From an uncultured Prevotella sp. (GTDB lineage: Bacteria > Bacteroidota > Bacteroidia > Bacteroidales > Bacteroidaceae), in NCBI GenBank assembly GCA_902495455.1, contig CABUXJ010000007.1, positions 1 through 64,000 on the forward strand: DNA of 64,000 nucleotides, read 5' to 3'. Numbering within the stretch: position 1 is the stretch's first letter; the number at the start of each line of letters is the position of its first letter. A program made the translations under genes and the position numbers. Below, one piece after another: positions 35,198-44,390 of this stretch. The notes under the pieces are model-generated. The model was not told where the DNA came from. It ran no database searches and was given only the letters and a program-made list of their open reading frames with translations.

Positions 35198-37453
35198 TCA
35201 CTTGAGATAGTCTTCAAAATATTGCGTGATGCGCTCGTGGAGATGGACGCTCTTGTGGCCCATCATGTTGTGGCCTTCGCCCGGATAGACAAAGAAGTCG
35301 GGCTGGGTGCCGGCCTCCGTGCATGCGTCGAGGAACTGGAGGGCGTGCTGCGGCACCACCGTGGGATCGTTCATACCTATTATTATCTGGAGCTTTCCCT
35401 TCAAGTCCTTCGCTTTCCGCAACAGGCTCGTCTGCTCGTAGCCCTCCGGATTGGTCTCGGGAGTGTCCATATAGCGCTCTCCGTACATCACTTCATACCA
35501 CTTCCAGTCTATCACCGGACCGCCGGCGACGCCAACCTTGAAGACATCGGGGTAGTTGGTCATCAGCGAGATAGTCATAAATCCGCCGTAGCTCCATCCG
35601 TGTACGCCCATGCGGTCGGCGTCAACGTAGGGCAACGACTTCAGGAACTCCACTCCCTTCATCTGGTCTTTCATCTCTTCCTGACCCAGATGACGGAATG
35701 TGGCCTGCTCAAAGGCGGTGCCACGGTTCTCGCTTCCGCGGTTGTCAAGAATGAAAAGGATGTAGCCTTTCTGTGCCATGTAGGTCTCCCACGAACGGCT
35801 TGACCAATGCCAACGGGCATCGACGTTGTGAGCATGGGGCCCGCCGTAGACATAGACGACGGTGGGATATTTCTTCGTAGGGTCAAAATCAACTGGTTTG
35901 ACCATGCGCCAATAGAGGTCGGTCACGCCGTCGGCGGCCTTGATTGTGCCGGATGAATATTCCGGAACGGCGTAACCCTGCCACGGGTCGGCAGCAGAGA
36001 AAATCGTGTTGCGGCCAGACTTGCCGTTGGCGGCACGTCCCGCAAGGCTGATGACGTCGATATTGCGCGGCACGTCCGGCTCGCTGTATTTGTCGTAGAG
36101 CACCGCTCCCGCCGGCGACAGCTCGCCGTAATGTACTCCGCGGCCGTTGTCTAACGCCGTGCGGCGGCCGTTCGGGATGCTGACGGCATAGAAATTGCTC
36201 TGCAGCGGGCTCTTCTCCGTCGACAGGATGACGGCGCGGCGGCCCTTGCGGTCAAATCCCGCAAGCTCCTGAACGACCCACCGGCCGGACGTCAGCTGCG
36301 TCGTCTTGAAATATTCCGTGTAACGGCTACCCGTGTCGGCACCCTGCGGGGCATGCACATCGGGATAGACGGCCTTCTTCAGGTCCACCAGATAGAGATG
36401 ATTGAAGCCGTCCCGCTGGCTCTGCATGATAAATTTGCTGTTGTCCCACGGCAGGAACACTATGGGATGAAGCGGCTCAACGTATTTATCGCCGGTCTCA
36501 CGGTATATCATCCTGCGACGTTCACCGGTCACACCGTCATATTCCACCAGCTCGCAGTCGTTCTGGTCGCGGTTCAACTCGAACATATATATCGTCTTGC
36601 CGTCGGGTCCCCACGCTATGTTGGTGAAATAGCGGTCGGTCGGATCGCCCGTATTGAGATAGACGGTGCGGCCTGTCGCCAGGTCATAGACGCCCACCGT
36701 GACCTTGTGACTGGTCATTCCGGCCATTGGGTATTTGTCCGGTTCCTCTTCGGCAATACGGGTAAAGGTGTTCACCTGCGGATAGTCGGTGACCATCGAC
36801 TGGTCCATCCGATAGAAGGCGAGGCGGCTTCCGTCGCCGTTCCAGAACGTTCCGCCCATTATGCCGAACTCATTCCGATGGACAGCCTGGCCGTAGATAA
36901 TCTCGCGGCTACCGTCCGTGGTCAGCTGCGAGGTCTTTCCGTCGGCACCGGTGACGCAAAGCTGGTCGTTCCGGACGAACGCTACGGCGCGCGAACGGGT
37001 GTTCCAGTCACTGTTGGTCTCGCCCTCACATGTCTGTCTCCATACCACCCTACCCGACTGCCAGTCGTAGAGGATGCGCTCCTTTGTGTTGCGGAGCAGG
37101 ACCATAGTGCTGTCGGGATAAGGAAAAGACGCACTCATAGCGGAGTGCATCTTGCTCACGGCCGTATCGCCACCGGCTGCCACAAGCGCCGCATTGACCT
37201 TGTCAAGCGCTCCGACGGCCTTCTTCGCGCCCGTCCGCATATCCACCGTTCCCCACTCCTCGGCATCCTGATACATCAGACGATCGCCCCACCACGTCAG
37301 ATACATGTTGGCGGGGGTCATACGGCGGTAGTTCGTACCGCCGAAGTTGAGGTCTTCCAGTGTGAACTGCTTCAGTTGCTGTGCCATTACGGACGGAGTA
37401 TATGCTGCGGGAAACAGCAGCGTGAGTGCCAACAGGCCTTTCTTAATCTTCAT
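35198..37453 (-). CDS. S9 family peptidase, dipeptidyl-peptidase IV-like
   Basis: The ATG at 37453 gives 751 residues with a signal peptide (KKGLLALTLLFPAAYTPSVMA). The N-terminal two-thirds form the beta-propeller of DPP IV (PF00930), and the C-terminal alpha/beta hydrolase has HGWSYGGFMT with the nucleophile serine, IGMNDPTVVPQHALQF with the aspartate and PGEGHNMMG with the histidine. It should remove X-Pro or similar dipeptides from peptides in the periplasm. An open frame continues 28 codons upstream but lacks a signal-like start. The start overlaps the end of the original frame of the methyltransferase gene by 11 nt. Confidence 0.93.
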   Translation of the reverse strand: MKIKKGLLALTLLFPAAYTPSVMAQQLKQFTLEDLNFGGTNYRRMTPANMYLTWWGDRLMYQDAEEWGTVDMRTGAKKAVGALDKVNAALVAAGGDTAVSKMHSAMSASFPYPDSTMVLLRNTKERILYDWQSGRVVWRQTCEGETNSDWNTRSRAVAFVRNDQLCVTGADGKTSQLTTDGSREIIYGQAVHRNEFGIMGGTFWNGDGSRLAFYRMDQSMVTDYPQVNTFTRIAEEEPDKYPMAGMTSHKVTVGVYDLATGRTVYLNTGDPTDRYFTNIAWGPDGKTIYMFELNRDQNDCELVEYDGVTGERRRMIYRETGDKYVEPLHPIVFLPWDNSKFIMQSQRDGFNHLYLVDLKKAVYPDVHAPQGADTGSRYTEYFKTTQLTSGRWVVQELAGFDRKGRRAVILSTEKSPLQSNFYAVSIPNGRRTALDNGRGVHYGELSPAGAVLYDKYSEPDVPRNIDVISLAGRAANGKSGRNTIFSAADPWQGYAVPEYSSGTIKAADGVTDLYWRMVKPVDFDPTKKYPTVVYVYGGPHAHNVDARWHWSSRSWETYMAQKGYILFILDNRGSENRGTAFEQATFRHLGQEEMKDQMKGVEFLKSLPYVDADRMGVHGWSYGGFMTISLMTNYPDVFKVGVAGGPVIDWKWYEVMYGERYMDTPETNPEGYEQTSLLRKAKDLKGKLQIIIGMNDPTVVPQHALQFLDACTEAGTQPDFFVYPGEGHNMMGHKSVHLHERITQYFEDYLK

Positions 37454-37541
37454 TGTCATAGTCTTTAAAACGTGAACCGGAGCCTCTGCCGCCACGGTCA
37501 AATTTCTTTCCGCCGCGCTCCGAACCCTTGCGACCACGGTC
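37443..37541 (-). pseudogene. Out-of-frame C-terminal tail of the THUMP methyltransferase
   Basis: After the methyltransferase frame leaves its repeat pattern near 37541, the RGG/FDR-type repeat continues in the neighbouring minus-strand frame as DRGRKGSERGGKKFDRGGR and ends GSRFKDYDNED with TAA at 37443. Removing one base from the CC at 37541-37542 joins the two frames. The restored gene would overlap the S9 peptidase start by 11 nt. Confidence 0.7.
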
Positions 37542-39030
37542 CATAGCCCTTGCCGCTACGGTCAAAGCGCTCATGTCCGCCACGGTTGCCGCCGCTGCGG
37601 TCAAAACTCTTGCCGCCACGGTCTCCTCCACGGCGGTCGCTGCCCTTGCGGTCACGGCCCGTCATGCGTCCTTCGCGGTCGTCGGAGGGACGGCGGCGGT
37701 CACGTCCGAGGATGCTGTCGAGGTCGCGACGGTGGAACTTGAACGAGCGGATGTCGCCCTCCTCGTTGTCATCGCCGGCATCATCGGCCTGTGTGATGCG
37801 CTTCTTGAACTCGCGCTCTTTCTTGAACTTCTTCTCCGCCATCTGCTTCTTCTCGTCGTCCGTCTTGACGATACCACCCTCGCCGCGGAAGTCTTTCAGC
37901 TTTCCGTCAAATATCTGATACTTGCGGAACTCACATTCGAGCGAGCCGTTGTAGACAGGAATCTTCAAAGAAGGCTTCAGTCCTATCTGGTCGAAACACT
38001 CCTCACGATAGCTCAATATCCAGGCGTCGTTGTTGAGGAACTGGTGTTTCAGACGTTCGCCAATCATGCGGTATGTCCCCAGCAGATCGGGCGTACTGAT
38101 ACGCTCTCCATACGGAGGGTTGGTCACGATGATACTCTTCTCCGTCGGCTGCGTGAAGTTCTTGAAGTCAGCCTCCGTGACAGTGATGTCGGAGGTCAGT
38201 CCGGCCGCCTTGACGTTCAGACGGGCCGTGTTGACAGCCTTGATGTCGACGTCATAGCCGTATATCTTGTGAGCGAACTCGCGCTCGTTGGAGTCGTCAT
38301 TGTAGATGTTGTCGAACAAGTCTTTGTCGAAGTCGGCCCATTTCTCAAAGGCATACTCCTTGCGGAACAAGCCCGGTGCCATGTTGCGGGCGATGAGTGC
38401 GGCCTCGATGAGCAGCGTTCCCGAGCCGCACATGGGGTCGATGAAGTCTGTTTCGCCGCGCCAGCCCGTCATGAGTATCATGCCGGCTGCCAAAACCTCG
38501 TTCAGCGGAGCCTCGACGCTCTCTTGACGATAGCCGCGGCGGTGGAGGCTCTCACCGCTGGAGTCCAACGACAGCGTGCACTGGTCCTCGGCGATGTGCA
38601 TATTGAGCCGTAGGTCGGGGTTGGCCACGCTGATGTTCGGGCGCTTGCCCGTCTTCTCGCGGAACTGGTCGACGATGGCGTCCTTGACCTTATAGGAGAC
38701 AAACTTGGAGTGGCGGAACTCCTCGGAGAACACGACCGAGTCGACGGCGAACGTCTTTTCGAGACCGATATACTGCGTCCAATCTATCTTCTTCACCTCC
38801 TCATAGACATCGTCGGCCGACTTGGCCTTGAAGTGTGCGATGGGTTTGAGAATCCTGATGGCTGTGTGCAACTGAAAATTGGCACGATACATCATCTCCT
38901 TGTTGCCCGTGAAAGACACCATGCGGCGTCCCGTCTGCACGTTGTTAGCACCCAGTTCTGTCAGTTCCTTCGCCAGCACGGGCTCCAGTCCCATGAATGT
39001 TTTGGCGATAAGTTCAAATTCCTGTTCCAT
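37498..39030 (-). CDS. THUMP-domain class I RNA methyltransferase, RlmL N-domain-like
   Basis: The protein starts at the ATG at 39030 and has an N-terminal ferredoxin-like and THUMP RNA-binding region (about residues 1-155; TFMGLEPVLAKELTELGA) and a UPF0020-type methyltransferase domain with FIDPMCGSGTLLIEAALIARN (SAM binding) and the catalytic IIVTNPPYGERIS. It is expected to make m2G in 23S rRNA. The C-terminal 110 residues are low-complexity and rich in Arg, Gly and Asp (FDRSGGNRGGHERFDRSG), probably disordered RNA-binding sequence. The encoded end (KGYGPWSQGFGARRKEI) departs from this repeat, and the repeat continues in another frame, pointing to a one-base frameshift near 37541. Confidence 0.88.
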   Translation of the reverse strand: MEQEFELIAKTFMGLEPVLAKELTELGANNVQTGRRMVSFTGNKEMMYRANFQLHTAIRILKPIAHFKAKSADDVYEEVKKIDWTQYIGLEKTFAVDSVVFSEEFRHSKFVSYKVKDAIVDQFREKTGKRPNISVANPDLRLNMHIAEDQCTLSLDSSGESLHRRGYRQESVEAPLNEVLAAGMILMTGWRGETDFIDPMCGSGTLLIEAALIARNMAPGLFRKEYAFEKWADFDKDLFDNIYNDDSNEREFAHKIYGYDVDIKAVNTARLNVKAAGLTSDITVTEADFKNFTQPTEKSIIVTNPPYGERISTPDLLGTYRMIGERLKHQFLNNDAWILSYREECFDQIGLKPSLKIPVYNGSLECEFRKYQIFDGKLKDFRGEGGIVKTDDEKKQMAEKKFKKEREFKKRITQADDAGDDNEEGDIRSFKFHRRDLDSILGRDRRRPSDDREGRMTGRDRKGSDRRGGDRGGKSFDRSGGNRGGHERFDRSGKGYGPWSQGFGARRKEI

Positions 39031-39075
39031 TTGTTTTGTTGAGATTGGCCGACCGCAGTCATGCTCCGTCACACC

Positions 39076-39106
39076 GGCCGCCTACATATAATAATGTGTA
39101 GCGGCC
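39076..39106 (-). terminator. GC-rich hairpin downstream of cysE
   Basis: GGCCGCCTACA at 39076-39086 pairs with TGTAGCGGCC at 39097-39106 with one bulged base. It follows the cysE stop on the minus strand, but no T run follows, so its efficiency is doubtful. The remainder of 39031-39177 shows nothing else. Confidence 0.4.
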
Positions 39107-39177
39107 CTACCCCACTCTTTGTCCGGTCCTTCCGGTCGTGAGACTGTGCGTCAGGGTATGGCGAACAGCTGTTCTGA

Positions 39178-40068
39178 TTATTCTTTTTTATACTTTTTCG
39201 TTTCCGGTTCCATATCCTCCGTGACCCATATATTGGCTCCGACGACAGAGTCGTGACCGATGGTTATGCGTCCGAGGATAGTTGCGTTTGAATAGACTAT
39301 GACGCCGTCCTCCAGAATGGGATGGCGGTCAATGCCCTTGATGGGGTTTCCGTCGTCATCGAGCGGGAAGCTCTTCGCGCCGAGCGTGACGCCCTGATAG
39401 AGCTTGACATGATTGCCGATTATGCACGTCGCCCCGATGACCACACCCGTGCCGTGGTCGATGGTGAAATGATGGCCTATGCGCGCTCCCGGATGGATGT
39501 CTATTCCGGTCTCCGAATGGGCCATTTCGGTCATCATTCGCGGTATGAGCGGCACCCCGAGCACAAACAGTTCGTGAGCCAGACGGTAGTTGACCAGCGC
39601 CCGGATGACGGGATAGCACGAGATTATCTCTCCGTAGTTCGTCGCCGCAGGGTCTCCGCAGTAGGCCGCCTCCACGTCCGTGGCCAGCGTACGGCGTATC
39701 TGAGGCAGACGGCCGACCAGCTGCGTGGCTATGTCCGTCGCCCGTCCGCGGCACCCTTCGCCGCAACCGTCACTGCCGCCCGTGCACGAAAAGCACAGAC
39801 CGGCCATAACCTGCTCTGACAGCAGATTGTGGAACCGTTCGACGTTGACACCAATATGATAGCGGATTGTGCTCATATTGACAGACGACCGGCCGAAATA
39901 TCCGGGAAAAAGAATACCGCGGGCCAATTCGATTATTTCTTCCAGCGCCCTTGCCGAGGGCAACGGATTGCCGTCGCGATGCTGATGGAACAGTCCTTTC
40001 AGAGATTCCGCAGCCGACAGCTCGTCCACTGTCTTGGCCAGTATATGAGTGAAATCAGGATTACTCAT
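39178..40068 (-). CDS. cysE: Serine O-acetyltransferase (EpsC/CysE-like)
   Basis: Makes O-acetylserine for cysteine synthesis. The ATG at 40068 gives 296 residues: a helical N-terminal domain followed by a left-handed beta-helix with hexapeptide repeats (GIDIHPGARIGHHFTIDHGT, VVIGATCIIGNHVKLYQG, VTLGAKSF and onward), including the catalytic aspartate/histidine pair HPGA...DHG. Unusually, residues 92-106 contain four cysteines (CFSC...CGEGC, spacing CX2CX6CX3C) that could bind a metal or form disulfides. The frame continues upstream through the promoter and is not used. Confidence 0.9.
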   Translation of the reverse strand: MSNPDFTHILAKTVDELSAAESLKGLFHQHRDGNPLPSARALEEIIELARGILFPGYFGRSSVNMSTIRYHIGVNVERFHNLLSEQVMAGLCFSCTGGSDGCGEGCRGRATDIATQLVGRLPQIRRTLATDVEAAYCGDPAATNYGEIISCYPVIRALVNYRLAHELFVLGVPLIPRMMTEMAHSETGIDIHPGARIGHHFTIDHGTGVVIGATCIIGNHVKLYQGVTLGAKSFPLDDDGNPIKGIDRHPILEDGVIVYSNATILGRITIGHDSVVGANIWVTEDMEPETKKYKKE

Positions 40069-40096
40069 CTGTCGTTGTGTCAATATTTTGCGTCTG

Positions 40097-40127
40097 CAAA
40101 GATAGCACAAACCGCCCAAACGGCAAA
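40097..40127 (-). promoter_or_regulatory. Promoter for cysE
   Basis: On the minus strand TTTG (40127-40124), 19 nt and TATCTTTG (40104-40097) form a near-consensus promoter 29 nt upstream of the ATG at 40068. Confidence 0.62.
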
Positions 40128-40497
40128 GGATAATGCCGTTTTTTTGCGTCTGCGGTGGAAAGGTTTGTCGAAAGTTTTTTATCAGTCAGTCAACAGAATT
40201 AATTTATATCCCGCATTATTCCAATGTCTCAGCAAGGTTTCGCCCCAAGCACACATATCACCTGACCGCCAGCAATCCAATCAGTCTATCTGTAATACTT
40301 TTTCTGAATTTAACCGCCACGAGAGCAGGGACTTTTCAAAAAAATGCGGAGGCGGGCGCAAATATTCAAATCTCGCGCGTATCAAATTTTAGGGGTCTTC
40401 GTGACGTTTTATTTACAGATTTTTCAACCCGCTCATTCATAGGTACTTACAAATCGCAACGGTGCCGCCGTTTTCCGAGGCGGGCATGACGGTCTTG

Positions 40498-40602
40498 CCG
40501 TAAGGGCCTTACGAGGTTGCAACGGGGCCGCCGTTGCGTTACGACGGGGCTGCCGTTGCACGACGAAAGCGGCCCCGTTGCGACCTCGGGAGGCCCTTAC
40601 GG
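40498..40602. repeat. GC-rich hairpin-array repeat, copy 4
   Basis: A 105-bp unit that begins CCGTAAGGGCCTTACG and ends GGAGGCCCTTACGG, with internal GCAACGGGGCCGCCGTTGC and CGACGGGGCTGCCGTTGC palindromes. A detached end (GCCGTAAGGGCCTCCC) recurs at 40671-40686. It lies between divergent cysE and the PiT gene. Flanking DNA from 40310 to 40830 is AT-rich and holds no credible gene. Confidence 0.85.
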
Positions 40603-40902
40603 CAAGAAAAAGGCTGCTTTTCGGCCTGTTTTCAGCCGTTGAAAAACACGCAAAATTTTTGTTTCGGAAGAGCCGTAAGGGCCTCCCAGCATCCGTCGGC
40701 CCGTTTTTTGTGTCAGAAAGATGGCGGAAAATCGCTCCAAAATGCATGAAAAGGGCAAAAAATGGCACCGAAACGGGCAAAAACGAGAGGAACGGCGGGG
40801 TGATTTTTGTAAACATATATGATTTATCCGACATCAGGAGTGATCTGACGGTAGGGGCATGTCACTCCAGATGCCGGATGAACTATAAACATACGTTACA
40901 TT

Positions 40903-40998
40903 CCGCCGCCGGATTATTAAACTATCTTACCGCCGCCGGACTGTTACCTTAATTTAACGCCGTGGTAACATTTTTGTAACATCGCTGCCATATCTTTG
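40903..40998 (+). promoter_or_regulatory. Upstream region of the PiT transporter gene
   Basis: A TATCTTTG -7 box lies at 40991-40998, 110 nt before the ATG. Upstream, CCGCCGCCGGA occurs twice, at 40903-40913 and 40930-40940, followed each time by a similar TTA end; these could be activator or repressor sites. No -33 TTTG has the right spacing (TTTTTG at 40971-40976 is too close), which suggests dependence on an activator. Confidence 0.45.
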
Positions 40999-41107
40999 CA
41001 TACGTAAATTACGCTGCATCACTACCGTGACGAAAGCGCTACGGAGTGGATACCGCAGTAGGATAAGGTGATTTGAAATACATTATAATAGGATAAACAT
41101 TCAGTCA

Positions 41108-43387
41108 ATGGAAACAGTTTACTTAGCGATTGTGGTCTTTCTGCTCGTTCTGGCAGTGTTCGACCTCTTTGTCGGCGTGAGCAATGACGCCGTCAACTTC
41201 CTCAATTCCGCTGTCGGTGCGCGTGCCGCCGGTTTCAGGACCGTGCTCATCGTTGCTTCTGCCGGTGTTCTGATCGGTGCGATGATGAGCGCCGGAATGA
41301 TGGATCTGGCACGCCACGGCATCATGCGGCCTGACAACTATTCGTTTCATGAGGTGATGACAATCTTTCTGGCCGTGATGGTGACGGACGTCATCGTGCT
41401 CGACATGTTCAACACGCTCGGCCTCCCCACCTCCACCACCGTCTCGCTCGTCTTCGGACTGCTCGGCGGTACCTTCGCTATGGCCGTCCTGAAGATGAGC
41501 GGTGACCCGTCGCTGTCGCTCGACATGCTCCTCAACAGTGACAAAGCCCTCAGCGTCATCATCGCCATCTTCGTCAGTGTAGCCATCGCCTTCGTCTGCG
41601 GAGTCGTCGTCCAATGGGTCGCGCGCATCGTCTTCACTTTCGGATATAAGCGCCATCTGCGCTACACGATAGCCATCTGCGGTGGAATGGCCTTCACGCT
41701 GCTGGCCTATTTCATCTTCATAAAGGGCCTGTCCGGTTCGCCGTTCATCTCCGACGACCAGCGTATGTGGATAACCGACCACACGCCGGAACTGCTTTTC
41801 GCCTGTTTCGTCGGTTCGGCCGTCATCGCCGAGGTGCTCCATCTGCTGTGCATCGACGTCTTCCGCGTCGTCGTCCTCATGGGAACGTTCGCACTGGCAA
41901 TGGCTTTTGCCGGCAATGACCTTGTCAATTTCATCGGCGTACCAATGGCCGGTCTCGACTCCTACAACAATTATGCTGCCTCAGGGGTGCCGGCCGATGA
42001 CCTCATGATGCACTCGCTGATGGCCAGTGCCCACACGCCGCTGCCCTATCTCATGGCTGCCGGCATAGTGATGATTGTCGCCATGAGCACCTCCCGCAAG
42101 GCGCAGGGTGTCGTCAAGACCAGCGTCGATCTGTCCCGTCAGGATGAGGGTGACGAGATGTTCGGCTCGTCACGTGCAGCCCGCAGCATCGTCCGCGCCG
42201 TTCAGGGCATGGTCACGACCGTCGGAGCTGCCGTTCCGCCGCGCGCCGCAGCATGGATTGACTCACGTTTCAGCAAGACTGACGCCGTCATGCCGCGCGG
42301 AGCGGCCTTCGACATGGTGCGCGCCGCCATAAACCTCGTGCTCGCCTCGGCCCTCATCGTCATCGGAACGAACAACCGTCTGCCTCTCTCCACGACCTAT
42401 GTGACGTTTATGGTCGCAATGGGTTCAAGTCTCGCCGACCGCGCCTGGGGCCGCGAGAGCGCCGTGTTCCGCGTAACGGGCGTGCTCTCCGTCATCGGCG
42501 GATGGTTCATAACGGCCGGAGCGGCCTTCACCGTCTGCGGAATCGTATGCACCGTGATGCACTTCGGCGGCATCGTCGCCATGCTGTTCTTCATCGGCCT
42601 GGTCATCTTCATGCTCGTGCGCAGCAACCGCAGCTACAAAGATAAGGCCGCTGAGGAGAAAGAGACGAGCCAGTTTGAACTGATGATGCGCTCGGCCGAC
42701 CCGCTCATGGTGTGGGATCTGCTGCGGAAACACGTGTCCCGCACACAGTCGTTCGTCTGCCGCTTTGCCGCGACACAGTTTGACAACGTCCTCGACGGGC
42801 TTGTCAACGAGCGTCTGAGTCTGCTCTCCCATACCCGGAAGGAGCTCGACGCCGAGCAGGAGATGCTCTCGAAATATCGCCGTAAGGAAATGCTCGCCCT
42901 GCGCCGCGTACCGGCTGAGGTGGCTCTGGAGCGCAACACGTGGTATCACATGGGTGCCGACAGCGACCGCCAGTTCATCTACTGTCTGAGAAGAATGCTC
43001 GACCCGATACGCGAGCACGTCGACAACAACTTCAGCCCGCTGCCCGACGAGTGCCTGGAGGAACTGACCCGTCTGCGCCGCCGCGTCTCCGAACTGATGT
43101 CACGCTCCGAGTCCATGCTCTCGACAGGACGCTTCGACGACTACAAGGACATTCTCGCCGACGCCGGACGGCTCAAGGACGAACTGAGCGCCATGCGCAA
43201 ACGCCATTACAACCGCATGCAAAGTGACAGCGGAACAGGCGGTCTGAAGGTCGCGCTGCTGTATCTGAACATTCTTCAGGAGACCCGCGAGTTCGTCAGC
43301 ATCATGCGCCATCAGCTGCGCGCCGGTGCCCGGTTCTACGGGAAAGCACAGTCCGCATCGTCAAATGTGGGAAGCCCTGCGAAGTGA
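41108..43387 (+). CDS. PiT-family inorganic phosphate transporter with C-terminal PhoU-like domain
   Basis: The 759-residue protein has two homologous membrane halves. The first starts GVSNDAVNFLNSAVGARAAG and the second has IVIGTNNRLPLSTTYVTFMVAMGSSLADRAWG; both match the PiT signatures. LGLPTSTTVSLVFGLLGG lies between helices of the first half. From about residue 510 to the end, an amphipathic helical cytoplasmic domain (SQFELMMRSADPLMVWDLL, RMLDPIREHVDNNFSPLPDECLEELTRLRRRV) resembles PhoU. A fused regulatory domain is usual for Bacteroidetes PiT proteins. It should import phosphate with protons or sodium. No pstSCAB or phoR genes are nearby. Confidence 0.9.
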   Translation: METVYLAIVVFLLVLAVFDLFVGVSNDAVNFLNSAVGARAAGFRTVLIVASAGVLIGAMMSAGMMDLARHGIMRPDNYSFHEVMTIFLAVMVTDVIVLDMFNTLGLPTSTTVSLVFGLLGGTFAMAVLKMSGDPSLSLDMLLNSDKALSVIIAIFVSVAIAFVCGVVVQWVARIVFTFGYKRHLRYTIAICGGMAFTLLAYFIFIKGLSGSPFISDDQRMWITDHTPELLFACFVGSAVIAEVLHLLCIDVFRVVVLMGTFALAMAFAGNDLVNFIGVPMAGLDSYNNYAASGVPADDLMMHSLMASAHTPLPYLMAAGIVMIVAMSTSRKAQGVVKTSVDLSRQDEGDEMFGSSRAARSIVRAVQGMVTTVGAAVPPRAAAWIDSRFSKTDAVMPRGAAFDMVRAAINLVLASALIVIGTNNRLPLSTTYVTFMVAMGSSLADRAWGRESAVFRVTGVLSVIGGWFITAGAAFTVCGIVCTVMHFGGIVAMLFFIGLVIFMLVRSNRSYKDKAAEEKETSQFELMMRSADPLMVWDLLRKHVSRTQSFVCRFAATQFDNVLDGLVNERLSLLSHTRKELDAEQEMLSKYRRKEMLALRRVPAEVALERNTWYHMGADSDRQFIYCLRRMLDPIREHVDNNFSPLPDECLEELTRLRRRVSELMSRSESMLSTGRFDDYKDILADAGRLKDELSAMRKRHYNRMQSDSGTGGLKVALLYLNILQETREFVSIMRHQLRAGARFYGKAQSASSNVGSPAK

Positions 43388-43458
43388 GGGAACGGCGGGT
43401 ACGATAAGAACGGCTTCTGAATAGATAATGAGCGGTAACGTCCGCTCATGAAATAAAA

Positions 43459-43519
43459 CGCAAAGCACGCAAAGACACAAAGGCTTTATTATTTCCTTTG
43501 TTTCTTTGCGCGCTTTGCG
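43459..43519. repeat. ACGCAAAG-type inverted repeat, second copy
   Basis: Arms 43459-43483 and 43495-43519 are 25-nt inverted repeats with two mismatches (CGCAAAGCACGCAAAGACAC start). It lies between the convergent PiT and DUF4249 genes and probably terminates both. It is related to the repeat at 898-1019. The interior is only 11 nt. Confidence 0.85.
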
Positions 43520-43532
43520 CTTGAAACGTATA

Positions 43533-44390
43533 TCATTCGATAATGATTCTTCTGACGCTGCTTCCGTAGCCAAGCCAGCAGCCAAGTCCGCCGGTGATGT
43601 TCGACCGGATGTTGTCCGTCACTGGGAAAAACGGATTGCGCGACAGTGACGTCATGTCCTCGAAATCACGCCAGAACTCATATCCCGTCCTGTCCATGCG
43701 GCACACCTTGACAACAACTTCGTCGCCCGTGGCGAAGTATTGGATATAGTCTTTCTCCAGATTGGTACGCCCCTGATTGACCGCAATCTTGCCGTTCGAC
43801 GGCAACATGTCCGTCGTCACGAGCCCGAGGAAGGAAGACATGTAACCGTATGGCCGGCCCATGATGTGGACGAACACTTTATAGTAGGACGTTTCCGGTC
43901 CCCGGTCCGTGATGTAGCAGTAGAGCTGGCGCAACGTGTCGGTCTGACCGACACGTTCACAGACAAGCGAATCTATCTCAACAGGCTCCGGAATGGTCGC
44001 CGATGCTTCGGCATGGCCGCCGTCGGGAGTGTCGACCGTGAGATGATAAGTGCGCCCCGGCTCGCCGCGCATATCCATCGTTGTATATATGAACGGCGGA
44101 AAATATTCACGGTCATACCGCCCCATCATCGTCACCTCGCGCTCACCGTCGCTCAGCCGCACCCTCGCCCAGCGCTCCATGTAGCGCTGCAGGCTGTCCA
44201 AAGGCTGGTAAGTGCTGCTGATGACAACACTGTGGGTCACCTGAACAATGGGAAAACGGCCGTTCTCAATCCATCCTTCGACGACAATGGCATCGGCGGG
44301 AAGCGGCTCTTCGTCGTCGCTGCACGAGACGTGGAGCAGGAGAAGCATGACCGGCACTATCGGATAGAACTTGCGTATATATCTTTTCAT
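43533..44390 (-). CDS. DUF4249 lipoprotein
   Basis: The 285-residue protein has a lipoprotein signal (MLLLLHVSC) and the DUF4249 pattern: IVVEGWIENGRFPIVQVTHS, an inner PGRTYHLTVDTPDGGHAEA strand pair and VCRMDRTGYEFWRDFEDMT before the terminal domain. DUF4249 proteins in Bacteroidetes are typically encoded next to TonB-dependent receptors, as here: the receptor stop is immediately followed by this ATG. It probably serves as the surface or periplasmic partner of that receptor. The ligand is unknown. Confidence 0.85.
   Translation of the reverse strand: MKRYIRKFYPIVPVMLLLLHVSCSDDEEPLPADAIVVEGWIENGRFPIVQVTHSVVISSTYQPLDSLQRYMERWARVRLSDGEREVTMMGRYDREYFPPFIYTTMDMRGEPGRTYHLTVDTPDGGHAEASATIPEPVEIDSLVCERVGQTDTLRQLYCYITDRGPETSYYKVFVHIMGRPYGYMSSFLGLVTTDMLPSNGKIAVNQGRTNLEKDYIQYFATGDEVVVKVCRMDRTGYEFWRDFEDMTSLSRNPFFPVTDNIRSNITGGLGCWLGYGSSVRRIIIE

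Noticed and set aside
37454..37537. N-terminal extension of the S9 peptidase
   Set aside because: The extra residues lie in front of a clear signal peptide and are the other-frame reading of the methyltransferase tail.
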